Shown in pieces: positions 35,501 through 50,351 of a DNA stretch of 64,000 nt. The DNA comes from Petrosia ficiformis (Eukaryota > Porifera > Demospongiae > Haplosclerida > Petrosiidae). The notes under the pieces were generated by a model, which saw only the letters and a program-made list of their open reading frames with translations, ran no database searches and was not told the DNA's origin. Numbering within the stretch: the stretch's first letter is position 1; each line of letters starts with the position of its first letter. The stretch is from contig OX345645.1 in NCBI GenBank assembly GCA_947044365.1, positions 3,681,741-3,745,740 of the forward strand, read 5' to 3'. The position numbers and the translations under genes are program-made.

Positions 35501-38500
35501 ACAAATTATCAATGGAAAGGAGTTTCACCAGATCCAAGCAAAACTAAAGCTATTCAGGAACTTCCAAGACCAAAAAATGTGACAGAAGTTAGGAGGTTTC
35601 TTGGGATTATCAACCAACTTAGCAAATTTTCGCTGCATCTAGCAGAAAGATCAAAACCCATTAGGGATTTGTTAAGTACAAAAAACCATTGGAATTGTGG
35701 ACCTGACCAAGAGAAGTCTTTCAATGATCTTAAGACCGATCTGAATTCAGGATGTGTACTAGCATTATATGAACCAGACAGAGAGTCGAGAGTTTCTGCC
35801 GATGCTTTGTCATACGGATTGGGAGCGATACTTCGCCAGAAACAACTAGATGGGAAATGGAAACCTATTGCATACATATCACGATCAATGACCGAAACCA
35901 CATTCGAAGTAGAAACCAACCACAAACCGTTAGTTCCTCTTTTGTCTACTAAAAACCTTGCAGATCTTCCCTTGTGTCTCCAAAGATTCCGTTTAAGAAT
36001 GATGAGATACAAATTCTCAATTAGACATGTTTCTGGGAAAAAAACTAAACACCGCAGATTTTCTGTCAAGGTCACCACTCAATGATTCAAAAATTGGAGA
36101 CAACCTATCTAATGAAGTAGAAGCTTATATACATATATAAGTAATTGTAAAGTACTTACTTGCAACAGATAATAATCGTCTTATACAAATATGAAAATCT
36201 CAAGAACAAGATATGGTACTTAAGGATCTGAGAAGTAAATGTCTAAGAGGGATAAAGAGAGGGACCCCAAGAGAGTATGTACAAGTATTCAGTGAGCTCT
36301 CCATTAAAGACGAACTGTTGATGCAAGGAAGTCGAATAGTTGAGTCAGTTATTATCTCAGTTGTACTTTGTTATTTGATCCCTGTAATCTTCGTCTTTGC
36401 TATAAACTATACATTTGTACATGTACACGACATTTTGTGTATCAATTTTGCATCACCGTGGCATAATTAGAGTATATATGGTACTATAATAGGTAGGGGT
36501 AGGGTTCTATCATACATGTACAATGATAATGTACATGTACATGTACAATGATAATGTACATGTACATGTACAATGATAATGTACATGTACATGTACAATG
36601 ATAATGTACAGTACGTGTAATACCATATATACTATGATGATATTATACTATTGTAATGTAATACTACATGTATATTACTCTTATTAATAATGATGCATGC
36701 TAGTTATATATACTGTGGTGAGCACTGGTGACGGAATTGCTCACCAGATGTTGTAGGCTTATTTCCCGCCCTGTTCTGTATATAACATCCCGTATCAATG
36801 AAGCCATACTAATTGCTAGAAAGCATACAATCAAAATTATTTCACAGAAAAGGTCACTTTCTGCATGATAGGTCACATGATATAAGTTATCATACCATTG
36901 GCATCACATGATGAATATTAACAGTGTCATGATCTCCATCCATGTAAGATACATAAACTTTCTTTGTCATTAATTTATCAACAACAGCTGCATACCAGCG
37001 TCTGTCTCCTTTCCATTTGGCTATTACTCTTTGTCTTGATCTTATTTTAAATGGTGTGTCAACTGCAGAAAAACAACATACAATTTACATGTACAATATA
37101 CACACACACAATGTACATGTAGTTCATATAGAGTGAGAGGTACACTGGGAATCCCCCTCAGCTTGAGGCCCATATTTTCTTCTGGGGTGAAGGTACATGT
37201 ATGATAAAAAGCATCCCTATGATTGCTTTGTGGTGTCATCATTCTTAATCACGGCTGACTTTCTTGTGCCTGAAACACAACAGAGTATTATAGTTATTAT
37301 TTTGATCATCCACTCTTCTTGTAGAACTTTAGGAATGCCACAACTTCCTTTAACAAAGTATACAACGTGTATGTGACACATGCATTATACACAACGTACT
37401 GTATAGCGAGTAACTTTGGAGGGAGAAAACATTTGCGTATTTTTGGAGATTTACTTTTCTTTTGCCAAAATGTTTTCCTCCAAATTTTTATTTTGGCATT
37501 ACAAGAGGGTTTGGTAGTACAGTGTATGTGGCAGAGAATGAATTAAGATTTGTGACTTCAATGGCAAATATTTCCAAAGAAACGACAAGCTTCCTGATGT
37601 AGATGGTTCCTTAAAGAGACATCTTCCATCTCAAGTTATCTCAACTTAAGCACGGTTGAGGCTAAATGTGGTAATTCACTAAAATTAATTTCACCAAAAT
37701 CTGTTTTATGGCAATTCGCTAATATTTTCTCCCTCCAAAATTACCCACAATACGGTATATAAATTATTATAATATATATTGAAATCCACAAAAAGCAATC
37801 ATAAGATGGCTCTGCAGGCCATTAAAACCAAACAATGAACATGTCCTTTGAATAGAGAATACATGATTACCTGTATTATTATTACTGCTTGCTTTTCCCT
37901 TTCCTTTCAGTCCACTACTAGAGGTAGAAGAGACCTTACTAGATCTATTTGGAATTGAAATAGTTTGTTCTGAATCAGAGGGCTGTAATACAGACTGTAA
38001 TGATGTATCACTGGAGCTCATTGTAACAGGTTCAGGGGTACATCTTGTTATGGTAGTAATAGTACATGTAGAAGGAATGGAAGTTATTAGACTAGTTTGT
38101 AAAGCTGGGTCTGAGTCTGAGGGATGTGATACAGATTGCTGTGATGTAACAGTGTGACAGAAGGAGCTTGTTGTAACAGGCTCAGGAGTACGTGTTGCCA
38201 TGGTAACAATAGAAGGAATGGAAGTTCTTGTTCTACATGTAGTTTGCAATTCTTCTTTATGTGTTGTTGTAGTATTTAGAGGTGTGGAGCTTGTAAAACC
38301 AGTTTGTACTGCTTCAGAAGTTTGTTGTAATGATAATAAAGGAGATGCATAACTGGTTAAACCAGTTTGTGTTGCGTACATGTTATGTGGAGAACATGAT
38401 CTTTGTGGTGTTGATAAACAGGAGGACACATGTGATGGTAAAGTAACAATAGGTTCTGCTTGTATTGTAATACTTCTGTGTTCTTGTGGTGCTGGTAATT

Positions 38501-38543
38501 GTGTCTAAATACAAAGACAATTATAGCAGTATAATATACATAA

Positions 38544-38578
<35 letters not shown>

Positions 38579-41500
38579 CACGTACATACATGTACGTACA
38601 TGTACACATTGTACATACATTATGTATAAGGTAAGCGACCGTGAGCCTAGAGAGCTCTTCAAGGATCAAAGATCTTTAACTTACATGTACGTAGCTAACC
38701 CTACCTCTCAAGGCTAAACACCCTAGATAGCGGTTCTAATTTATGAATACACTTAATAGGTGGATGGGTGTTGCTTAAATTCATACAAGTACATGTATGC
38801 AGTTATGTACAAAGTACAATGTACATCAATCTTCCTGTTTATATTGCACTGCTGTCAACAAAGTCATGTACATGTATGCATGCATGTACATGTATGCAGT
38901 TATGTACAAAGTACAATGTACATCAATCTTCCTGTTTATATTGCACTGCTGTCAACAAAGTCATGTACATGTATGCATGCATGTACATGTATGCAGTTAT
39001 GTACAAAGTACAATGTACATCAATCTTCCTGTTTATATTGCGCTGCTGTCAACAAAGTCATGTACATGTATGCATGCATGTACATGTATGCAGTTATGTA
39101 CAAAGTACAATGTACATCAATCTTCCTGTTTATATTGCACTGCTGTCAACAAAGTCATGTACATGTATGCATGCATGTACATGTATGCAGTTATGTACAA
39201 AGTACAATGTACATCAATCTTCCTGTTTATATTGCGCTGCTGTCAACAAAGTCATGTACATGTATGCATGCATGTATATAAAGTGGAGCTATTATTGCTA
39301 TAGACTTTCTCCTTAGTGTTGTGCATATTTGTAAGTATCACTACATGTACTTCAGTGTAGCTCAAACTTCTTGAGCTTGCAAGTCTGAAACAGCAAACTA
39401 TTATCACATAACATGCATTAGTATATTACAGAAGTCACACCCCCTTCTCATACACTGTTAATCATAGTAACATTTAGTATATTTCAGAAACCACACCCCT
39501 TTCTCATATACATGTACTATTGAAAATATTTTAAATTTTTAATTTATTCATAATACTTGACTCTTTAAATTTCATGCAGTCTACATATATACGAGTTACA
39601 TGCCCTTTCCTCCCCTTAAGATATGATAAATTATTAATATCATATAGTTAATTAAACAAAGTCCTACATTTTACCTCATGGTATTCAGAATCTACCACTT
39701 GTCCAGTAGATCTCTCCACTACTTCAGTGCTGACATATTGGGTCACTGTGGTTACCGTGGTAATATGACGTAATCGAACATACTGTGCATTTGGATGAGA
39801 CGAGCACATAGTCTCAATCGCTTGTGGTGTGAGAAGTGATGTTGGTGATGAGAATGAACTTGTGGAGGTGATCATGGAACTTGATAGTTGAGGAGGGGGC
39901 GTTGAGGAAAGTAAAGGGTTAAAAATAAATGATTGATTCTCTGTTGGTGTAGTAATACTCTGTGATGTAAAAACTGAAGGACAAGAAACTATCTGATTAG
40001 TCAATGGAAGATTACCAGAAGGAATGTTACTATTTTTAGTAACAGTACATCTAGGTGTGATGTTAGTATTAATAGCAACGCTGGATGATACATCGCTATT
40101 TTTAGTAACAGTGAACATGATGTCATTACTAGTAGTAATAGGATTTGTGATACTGGATATGCTACTAACTACACCTGCTAAAGGATCCTCAAGTTCACCA
40201 AGAGTACTTAGTGATTTGTTGACCACACCCACTGAATTATTAGTTACTTCCTGAGAGTTTGATTCTTGTTGTAATGAATATTGAAGAGGAATAGTTGAAG
40301 ATATCTGATTAGTACTCAAATCCATATGAGAAGTATCACTACTCTCGGAATGGAATTCAAAAGGATCGTTACTGGAAATAATTAAATACCTTATTTAGAA
40401 AACTTACACTTTCCCATAAAATAAACGTTTACATTTAACTGCTCATCACTTCACCATATTTATAGGATCTGGAAATCAGTGAAATTCAGTATCAAAGAAG
40501 GTGCTATCCCGGATACCAAATTTCATTGACTTCACTATCTCAATATTAAATACTATACAAAATTATTTTGTGGGAAAGTGTCCTTTTCGAACTAGTGTTG
40601 TTTTAGTGTGACAGAAATGACTAGTTTTAGTTTAGCTATAGTATGACTAGTTTTAGTTTAGCTATAGTATGACTAGTTTAGCAAACTTTTAGTGTAGTTA
40701 TACATGTAGTTTAATTAACTAAAATAATATTAGGCTTACTAAAAGAGCTTTAGTTGTAGTTAACTAACTCCATTATTGGCAAATCTTCATTTTAGTTAGT
40801 TATAATTATTACAATAGACTTGTAATTTAGTTATAGTTTAGTTAACTAAAAGTCACAATGCCTTACTACATGTGTAAAAGGGGTTTTCGTTATAGTTATA
40901 GTTAACTAATACAACACTATTTCGAACATTAGGTCACATTTACTAGTAATACACTGATATGAGATTTTACAATAATGATTGGAAATATCTAATAACTGAT
41001 ACCAATAAACATTTTATCAACACAAGTACATGTACATGTATCAAACTCAAAAATGATGATTATTATTAGTACAGATAGTACGATATCAGTTACATCATTC
41101 AAAACTAACTGATTACAGATACTAAAAATACCAAATGCAATTTGATTATTGGTATATCACTATTAAATACCTTCTATAATAAATAGCTACAATATACACA
41201 TGAACAGACAGATAGATAGATTGATAAATACATGTACATGCATATATAGATAAATACATGTACATGTACAAATACTTCATCAAATATACATGCAACAAAC
41301 AAATTATCATACCTTAAGTTTTGAGACTGATCCCAAGGTTCAGTCCTGGTTCCAGGTTTAAAAAGAGAAGAAGGTTGCTTGAATGGATTAATATGTGTAG
41401 TACTAACAGGAGGTATGACATTTGTGTGATGAGATAACGGGGATGGTCCTATATAATCCAATTAAGAGGAAATAATAGATTTGCAATACATGTACATGTA

Positions 41501-44500
41501 TGTTCATATACACTTACATGTACACATGTACATACATGTACATATACATGTATAATGTACATGTTCATACTGTATACATGTATATACATTAATACATGTA
41601 TAATTTTGTACACATTACACAATCGTCACAATGTATATTATACATATACATGTACATGTTACGTACATGTACATGTATATGTACATGTACATGTATATGC
41701 TGAACTAAAGGTACTGAGGATACCAATACCTAAAGATGAATCCACGCTTTGAAATTATCATTGAAATTCTTTACCTTTAACAAGCAATCCAAAATATTTT
41801 GAAAACATTTAATCAGCTTCCTGTGAATGGCTGAAATTGTTTATCAGGGTAAGTCTGTCAAAGCTGAACCGTAACTATACATTTTTAAGTACCAGAGAAT
41901 GCAGAGATACATAATGTACAGTGTTATTATCCTAACTATCAGTTGTACAATACATATACATGTATATACATGTACATGTCATATACATGTATATACATGT
42001 ACATGTCATATACATGTATATACATGTACTGACAGTACAAGTACAACTGATGCTTATGATAATAATACATTAATAATCATTAATCAATGCTTACTCTTAA
42101 GGCTGAAATCAAAAGTTGAGACCGATTCCGATTCTGATTCCTCCATTCCTGTTATACGAGGCATAACAAACTGGTTACTATCATCCAAGTTATCAACTCC
42201 ACCAACTTCTTCATCCCTATCTTGTGAGGTTGTCCCAAGAATAAATGGTGAAAGTGATGGTTTATCAGTTTCATGCTTGTTTTGGGACTGATTCCCATTC
42301 TTATCCCGATGTTCATTCTCAATTCCTTCATCTACACTCTGAAGCCTATTTTTCTTTGGTGATGACTTCAAACTATCATCACTCAAAAAACCACTTTTAC
42401 GACGACGTAAGGACAAATTTCGACGTCCAGGAGAAGTGGTCTTTGATATGGGATAACGCTTAGGAGTGTCAGGAGCCGGAAGATTTGAAGATACACCTAC
42501 ATGTATATATAATTAATAGTGATAATTATAATAATTATACATCAGTTGTTTCTTCATATAAGAAGTCACGAAATTATGTTACATTTATATAGTCTCATAT
42601 GGTATAAGACTTAATTATGTTAGGTGTACTGACATTATTAGGGTTATATCAGGATGTTTTTGTTCTTACTCAAGCATGAAATTATTCTGTGGTTTGTATA
42701 AGCTATTTTGAATGTATAATATAACTACTATACTATCCTTATATGAAGTGATGACCTATACATCAATATAATAATAATGCACTAACTAGAGCAGACAGGT
42801 ATTTGCACAATGTATTATTCTACTTGTACCGTATAGTCTGGTTTTTAAGCGCACCCTGGGTTACGAGCGTACGTATATTATCAAGCTCATACTTCACTAC
42901 TGGTATTAAACATTGTTTATTAAGCGCATGTGATTTAGCGCATGCGCAAATAACACATTTGCTTTAAAACACGTGGATTGTAATTAAAACAGATTTTATC
43001 ATATACATGTACATTCCCTTTGAAACAACTGTTATTTCATAACTGAGTTATTAGTGTTTTACAATAAAATTTTATTTGAAATAATAAAACAGTATTCAGT
43101 TAGGTCGACGTCAATAAATCCTGTAATTTATCAACAATCTTCTGTTTTCCATAAAATGTGCAAGTACAAGGCACCTCTAGGCAGACTCAATGCTTTCTTT
43201 TGCCTGTAATTTCACAAATGACTATCCCACTATGATTTAGAAAGTACCATGCTGTCCTTGATATACCTCGTGGAACATGACCAACTATTTTACCGTCTTT
43301 CTTTATACAAACAGCATGTTTGTCGTGCAAATTTCCAACCTCGGTTACTACTGGTAATTTGCTCCAACACTAGGTGTCCAAATACATTTGTATACGTGAT
43401 GTCCTCTAACTATGCTGTTATAAACAAAAGAATAGCAGTCTTTCTCTACAGCTGCCATTGTCAACTACTGCATGTAAATGCTTGACCGTGACCACACCCA
43501 CTATTAATAATTACTCTTATAGGCGTACAGTTTACTCATAAGCACATATTTCCTTACCATTGAGAGTTACAAGTGTATGCGCTTTAAATCCAGACTTTAC
43601 GGTATATGTACATAAAAATCACACACATGTACATGTACATACATGTACAATGTATATATTGTATATAGTACTGATATTGAATAGCGAAAACACAAATACA
43701 TGTACATGCATTAAATATACATGTAGATGTATACATGTACTATACACATACATACATCTATACATGTACACACATTAAAAAAACATGTACTACATACACA
43801 GTCAGTCATACATATATATTACCACGTACACATAGATGTCTACAGTCCACACATTAAATACACACATATACTATACACACATAGATGTCCACGGTCAACA
43901 CAATAAATATACACACATAAATTATACAAAACACTATATACACGCATATAATTATATGTTCATGTACATGTACACATATATGTAGATGTAATACACACAT
44001 ATACTATACACACATGTGTACATGTACACACATTAATACACACATATACTATACACACATGTGTACATGTACACACATTAAATACACACATATATGATAC
44101 ACACATGTGTACATGTACACACATTAAATACACACATATACTATACACACATGTGTACATGTACACACATTAAATACACACATATATGATACACACATGT
44201 GTACATGTACACACATTAAATACACACATATATGATACACACATGTGTACGTGTACACACATTAAATACACACATATGATACACACATGCGTACGTGTAC
44301 ACACATTAAATACACACATATACTATACACACATGCGTACATGTACACACATTAAATACACACATATATGATACACACATGTGTACATGTACACACATTA
44401 AATACACCCATATACTATACACACATGTGTACATGTACACACATTAAATACACACATATATGATACACACATGTGTACATGTACACACATTAAATACACA

Positions 44501-47500
44501 TGTAATATATACTATACCACACGTGTACATGTAGTCATGTACACACATTAAATACACATACTATACACACATTTGTACATCTACAGTTGTACACACATTA
44601 TATACACATATACTATACACACATGTATACATCTACAGTTGTACACACATTAAATACACATATACACATGTATACATCTACAGTTGTACACACATTATAT
44701 ACACATATACTATACACACATGTATACATCTACAGTTGTACACACATTAAATACACATATACACATGTATACATCTACAGTTGTACACACATTAAATACA
44801 CATATACTATACACACATGTATACATCTACAGTTGTACACACATTAAATACACATATACACATGTATACATCTACAGTTGCACACACATTAAATACACAT
44901 ATACACATTTGTACATCTACAGTTGTACACACATTAAATACACATATACACATGTATACATCTACAGTTGTACACACATTAAATACACATATACACATGT
45001 ATACATCTACAGTTGTACACACATTAAATACACATATACACAAGTACTATGCAAAATATACACATGTACAAGTACACATACATGTACAAGTACACATATT
45101 AGAAACATACTGTAATCTGTCTTCTCTTCATTTTTATTTGAAATAATTACTGATGAGGCCTTCTCTGTTTCAGATAAAGGTTCAGAAGGAGGAGTGATAC
45201 GAGTACAAGGAGGAGGAATTGAAGAATTAGGTAATTGAAATTGGAAAGGAGTTCCTATATACAGTCAAAGAAACACTCAAATAAGTTACTATTACCTGTA
45301 TGACTAGATCATATACTAGTATTAATAAGTAATAATCATTAATAAAATTAATTATAATTATTATAGCTAATTATAAATTAATGGCAATACAGTATAACTG
45401 ATTATATCGTCTTTTCAGATTTAAACCTCCTTTTTACAAACTACTAAATTTGTTTTAAGATAGTCATCATAAAGATAAGTACATTGTAAATGACTCAAAG
45501 CTTGTGTCACTAGGGCAGTCTCTAGGCTTTTCTTAAAGGGATTGAAACTCTTATAAAACTCCAAGCACCCTTCATAAAACTTTTTCTCTTTCTCGGACAG
45601 CTAATATAGAATAAAAAATTGAAGTGGATATCATACCCATTAAATTAAAATCATTACTATATTTACAAAAATCTCTTCTTGACAAATTCTGTTCACAAGA
45701 CATTTAGCTTCCATAATCCATACAAACATAATTATAATTAACATATAATACATGTATATACAATGTATATAATATACCTGAAGAGGAAAGTTCAGAGTCT
45801 ACAGTTTGGACTCCACCCTCAACCACACCTACTACTTTTGGGTCAGGTTCAACGGTATTTGTACTAGGTATAGATTGTAATGTATCAACAGTGGAGTATT
45901 GTAAACTCTCATAAACTGGTTCAGGAATGGGTCTTGCAAGATCTCCAGGTTTTGAAACTTGACTGTCACTAACAGTACAAACCAACTGCATAGTTTGTGA
46001 TTGTGGTTTAGGAATGGGTCTTCCAAGATCTCCAGACTGAGGGTTTAAAACTTGACTTTCGCTAACAGTATAACCTACATGTAACTGTGTGGCTTGTGAT
46101 TGTGATGGAGACAATTGTAAAACAAAAGACATTTGTGTTGAGTTAGTACCAGTATCTTTATCAACAGGTTCATCATTTAAATCAAGTGTCTCATCATCAT
46201 CAATATCATTATCATCCTCTATCATATTCTCATTCTTCTCATCCACCATCATCTTGGTACTATTCCTTTCTTCTATCTCCATTTCTTCCTCGTCATCATT
46301 CTCCTTCTTCTCCACACCAACCTCCTTCTCCTCATCTTCTCCATCATCAATCTCCTTCTCCATCTCCTCCTCCTTCTCCCCATCATCATCCTCCTTCTTC
46401 TCCTCCTCCCTATCATCATCATCCTCCTTCTCCTCCTCCCTATCATCATCTTCCTTCTCCTCTTCCATCTCCTCCTCCTTCTCCCCATCATCATCCTCCT
46501 TCTCCTCCTCCCTTTCATCATCTTCCTTCTCCTCTTCCATCTCCTCCTCCTTATTCTTCTCCTCCTCCTCCTCCTGTTCCTTCTCATCTTCATCTATCAT
46601 TATAATTTCCTTCTCCACCTCACTCACATCTTCATTCTCCTCCCCTATTTTTTTCTTATCCAGTTCCACTTCCTCCACCACCACCTTCACCTTCACCTCT
46701 TTCTCCTCCTCTATATTCTTATTCTTCTCCTCAACATGGATAATAATCACATCACTTGAGGAAGACTCTTTACTCTCTCTATCTCCTGCTGTGTCATTGA
46801 CGTCCATTAAATTAGTAACTACATTTTCTTTGTCTCTTTCTCTGTCAACCTTATGGTTTACATTTTCACATTCCTCCTCTCCCTTGTTAACAAGAGCTAT
46901 TGACACATCTTCATTTGTTAGAGCTCCAGTAAATGTCTGAACCACTTTAGGATTAACAGGTGTGGTGTCATTATTAGAAGATGTTTCTTCAGCTAAATTA
47001 GAAACATCAGCATCACGACTAGTGATGTCAAACTCTGGTGAAGGTTCATTAAGTAACACAGTGGACATTCCCCCAACTCCTCCACTTCCATCTTCCTCAT
47101 CCTCTGTAGTAGTAGTAGTGCATCTACTAGGCACAGAACTCTGCCCACTTTCATTATTATTATTAGTATTACTGGTTTCACTATCAACACTTGAATTAAC
47201 ATCAATCTTCTTACTATCATCAGTGTGTACTGAAACATCAAGTTCATTAGAAGGAAGAGAATCTACTGTACGTTCCATTGTTAAAGACTGTCCTCCCATT
47301 GATCCAGTAACAGATCCAGGAGGAGTAAAGCCAGATGCTGAAGATGATAAGGAAGAAATGCTACCCAAGTAACCACTACTAACTGATTTAGTACTAGTAG
47401 ACGAGATTGAATCTTTACTTAAAGGTGATGTTATGCTGGATACACCAGGACTTTGGCTTTGTGACTTACGAGGTGATGGTCTACCTGAGGGAACTCTGAA

Positions 47501-50298
47501 TGGACTCCCATTTGATTTTGTGGTTTCGGACTTATTTGAATGATCTATCGATACATTATTGGGACTAGTAGATGTTGATTGATCTGAACTGGACTTCATC
47601 CACTTTGGAGGCTGAAACAAACAAAGATCAGAGAATCATAATGTACAGTAGAACCTCATGTACATGTACAGTAGAACCTTCAGTAGTTGATAACACCTCC
47701 ATTTAAAGGACACTTCAAGATGTCTTTTACAATGTGATTCTATTATACATGTACACACAAACAAATGCATGTACACACTGAGATCCCATGTATGACATGA
47801 GTGACATGACATGCATGTATACTGTACATGTACATGTATGTACATGTACATAACTAATATAGCATTTGTACCTCATTCAGATCTGGAGAAAGGGGTGTGT
47901 TTTTTCTTTGTTTCTTAGCCGAAGGTTTAACAGGAGAAGAGTATGATGAACTCACACTACTGGAACTACTATCCAGTCGAGGTCTTTTGGTACCACCTAC
48001 TATATCATCACCCTCTTTATCAACTATATCATTAGTATTATGATGTTGTTCCTGAATCATCCACTGAGGAAGCTGTGTTTAATATAATACATGTACATGT
48101 ATATGTACCTACATGTAATGTAGAAATGTACATGTACCTAAATGTAATGTGCATGTACACAATGCACAATGTACATGTGCATGTACCTAAATGTAATGTA
48201 CACAATGCACAATGTACATGTACCTAAATGTAATGTACAAATATACATGTACGGTGTACCTAAATGTAATGTGCATGTACACAATGCACAATGTACATGT
48301 GCATGTACCTAAATGTAATGTACAAATATACATGTACGGTGTACCTAAATGTAATGTGCATGTACACAATGCACAATGTACACATGCAGCATGTACCTAA
48401 ATGTAATGTACACAATGCACAATGTACATGTACCTAAATGTAACGTGCATGTACACAATACACAATGCACATGTGCATGTACCTACATGTACACTGTAAA
48501 TGTAATGTACACAATTGCACAATGTACATGTGCATGTACCTAAATGTAATGTACAAATATACATGTACATGTACCTAAATGTAATGTGCATGTACACAAT
48601 GCACAATGTACATGTGCATGTACCTACATGTAATGTACACAATGCACATATACCTAAATGTAATGTACAAATGTATATGTACATGTGCAACTTTTGCAAT
48701 ATGATAGCTTTTGCTAAGTAAGCACACGATACACAATGTACATGTACCTCATTATCCATTTCAAATTGAGAATCGTTTGCTTCCTGAAACAACTCATCTT
48801 GTGAAGTAGGTACATTCTCATGAACCTCTAAAATAAATAACAGAGAATGTAATCTTTCCATTCTGGACACTTTTGTGATGTATTGATTAGAAGAGTGTTC
48901 TCATTTCAAGAGTGTATTTATATTATAAAACACAGACTTCAAGTGTTCTTAATAACAGGGGTGTCCTCATTTCAGAGAGGTTGGAATAGCAAAGGTTCCA
49001 CCGTACATATATATGTACCTCATGTTACTGGATCAGAGAAAACAAGCTAATAGCACAATGAGATTTCAGGCAGTATGTTACATTTTAAATGCTCATTTTA
49101 AATATCATTTTATACAAGTGAATGAAATATTTACAAACAGATAAGCTACATGTATCTACATGTTGCATTCCTGTAGAAACTCACAGTGCCAAGTGTTTAA
49201 ATGTGAAGCACAGTTTAAAATTTCAATGCATTATAAACCAGTTTCAGGTATTGTATGCAGAGTGGAAAATACATTTTAGAGCGACACAATGTGCAATTTA
49301 CAGTACTAAATACCAGTGACTTAGGTGGCGGGTCCACCAATTTCTCATTAAATATTCACATTTTTAAAAGTATTTTTTATTATATTTGTGTTATGAAAAA
49401 GATGAAATAAAATTTCCTGTGGAATTATCACTAGAAGAATATTAATCAAGGTAAGTATCAACTCCAAACTTTCTTCGGTAATGCAGTAACAAGCGAGTCT
49501 GTGCGTAAGAGTTTCTGACGTGTTATCTACATATACTTCAAGATAATATTACAATAGTTTGGGAGATATCTAGTAACAACATGGAGCTCCACACTACAGA
49601 GTGATTTTAGAATTCATCATTACAGTACCTAGATATGAAATTCCACTAACCTGTTTGTCTCAAAAAGCTATACAAAACGGTAAAATTTCACGAAAAGGCT
49701 CTGTAGTCCCGAGAGGGGCTGGAGACACACCCTTAAAATCCAAAAATATCTCGTATTAGTGGAACTGTGTTCCAATAAGACATCGAAAACTGCTACAACT
49801 ATGAAATTTCAGTTGTTTAATAGAATAAAAACGGTAATTTCTTATAGTGGAATTGCTTGACTGCGTGTAAATCGAATGAATATCATGAATAATAATTATT
49901 TCAATATTTCTGAATTTATGAATAATAATTAGTGGACCCGCCACCTTAATTGCTCACCAGATGTCGTATGCTTTTTTAACACACATATGGTATGACTCTT
50001 ATAATTATAGTATAACTGTTATAATACCATTAATATGACTGGTATCCATGTCTTCTGGAGGGGGTGTGGCTGGAATTACATCATGTGACACATCATCATC
50101 AACAGATGTTACACTGTAACAAATAAAACATAAATACATGTATTGTATTACATGTACATGTACATGTATGCCCTTGATTGTTTTTGTTACTTCTTTAATG
50201 TTAGAAAATAGAGTGACTTACCTCAAACTGGGTGTGGCTAAAGCTAAGGGTGGAGAAAGAGTTTCAGTACTGTCAGAAACAGTGATTCCTACAATAAC

Positions 50299-50351
<53 letters not shown>

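Larger units (their letters stand above)
33575..36412 (+). mobile_element. Degenerate Ty3/Gypsy-type LTR retroelement
   Basis: It is inserted antisense in the TP53BP1 intron between Tudor exons. LTR remnants sharing TTATTATCTCAGTTGTACTT lie at about 33601-33668 and 36347-36412. In order: gag (33.67-34.25 kb, broken by frameshifts), a zinc-knuckle region near 34.33 kb in which one cysteine-array His is Tyr, an aspartic protease with IDTGAD (34.56 kb), reverse transcriptase (34.9-35.55 kb) and RNase H (35.57-36.08 kb). Stops and frameshifts are frequent, the first catalytic Asp of the RT core is Tyr, and integrase is deleted. It cannot move by itself. Confidence 0.85.

Noticed and set aside
38760..39316. 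Three overlapping plus-strand frames of 168-182 residues with Cys/Val/His-rich repeats
   Set aside because: They come from a 97-bp non-coding tandem repeat read in all three frames; no splice sites or similarity support coding.
44587..45146. Tyr/Thr/His-rich frames on both strands
   Set aside because: Products of the ACACAT-type repeat array; no gene features.
46089..46940. Long plus-strand reading frame rich in serine (283 residues), and an Arg-rich minus frame at 46273-46593
   Set aside because: Both are shadows of the acidic repeat exon of TP53BP1; low complexity explains the lack of stops.
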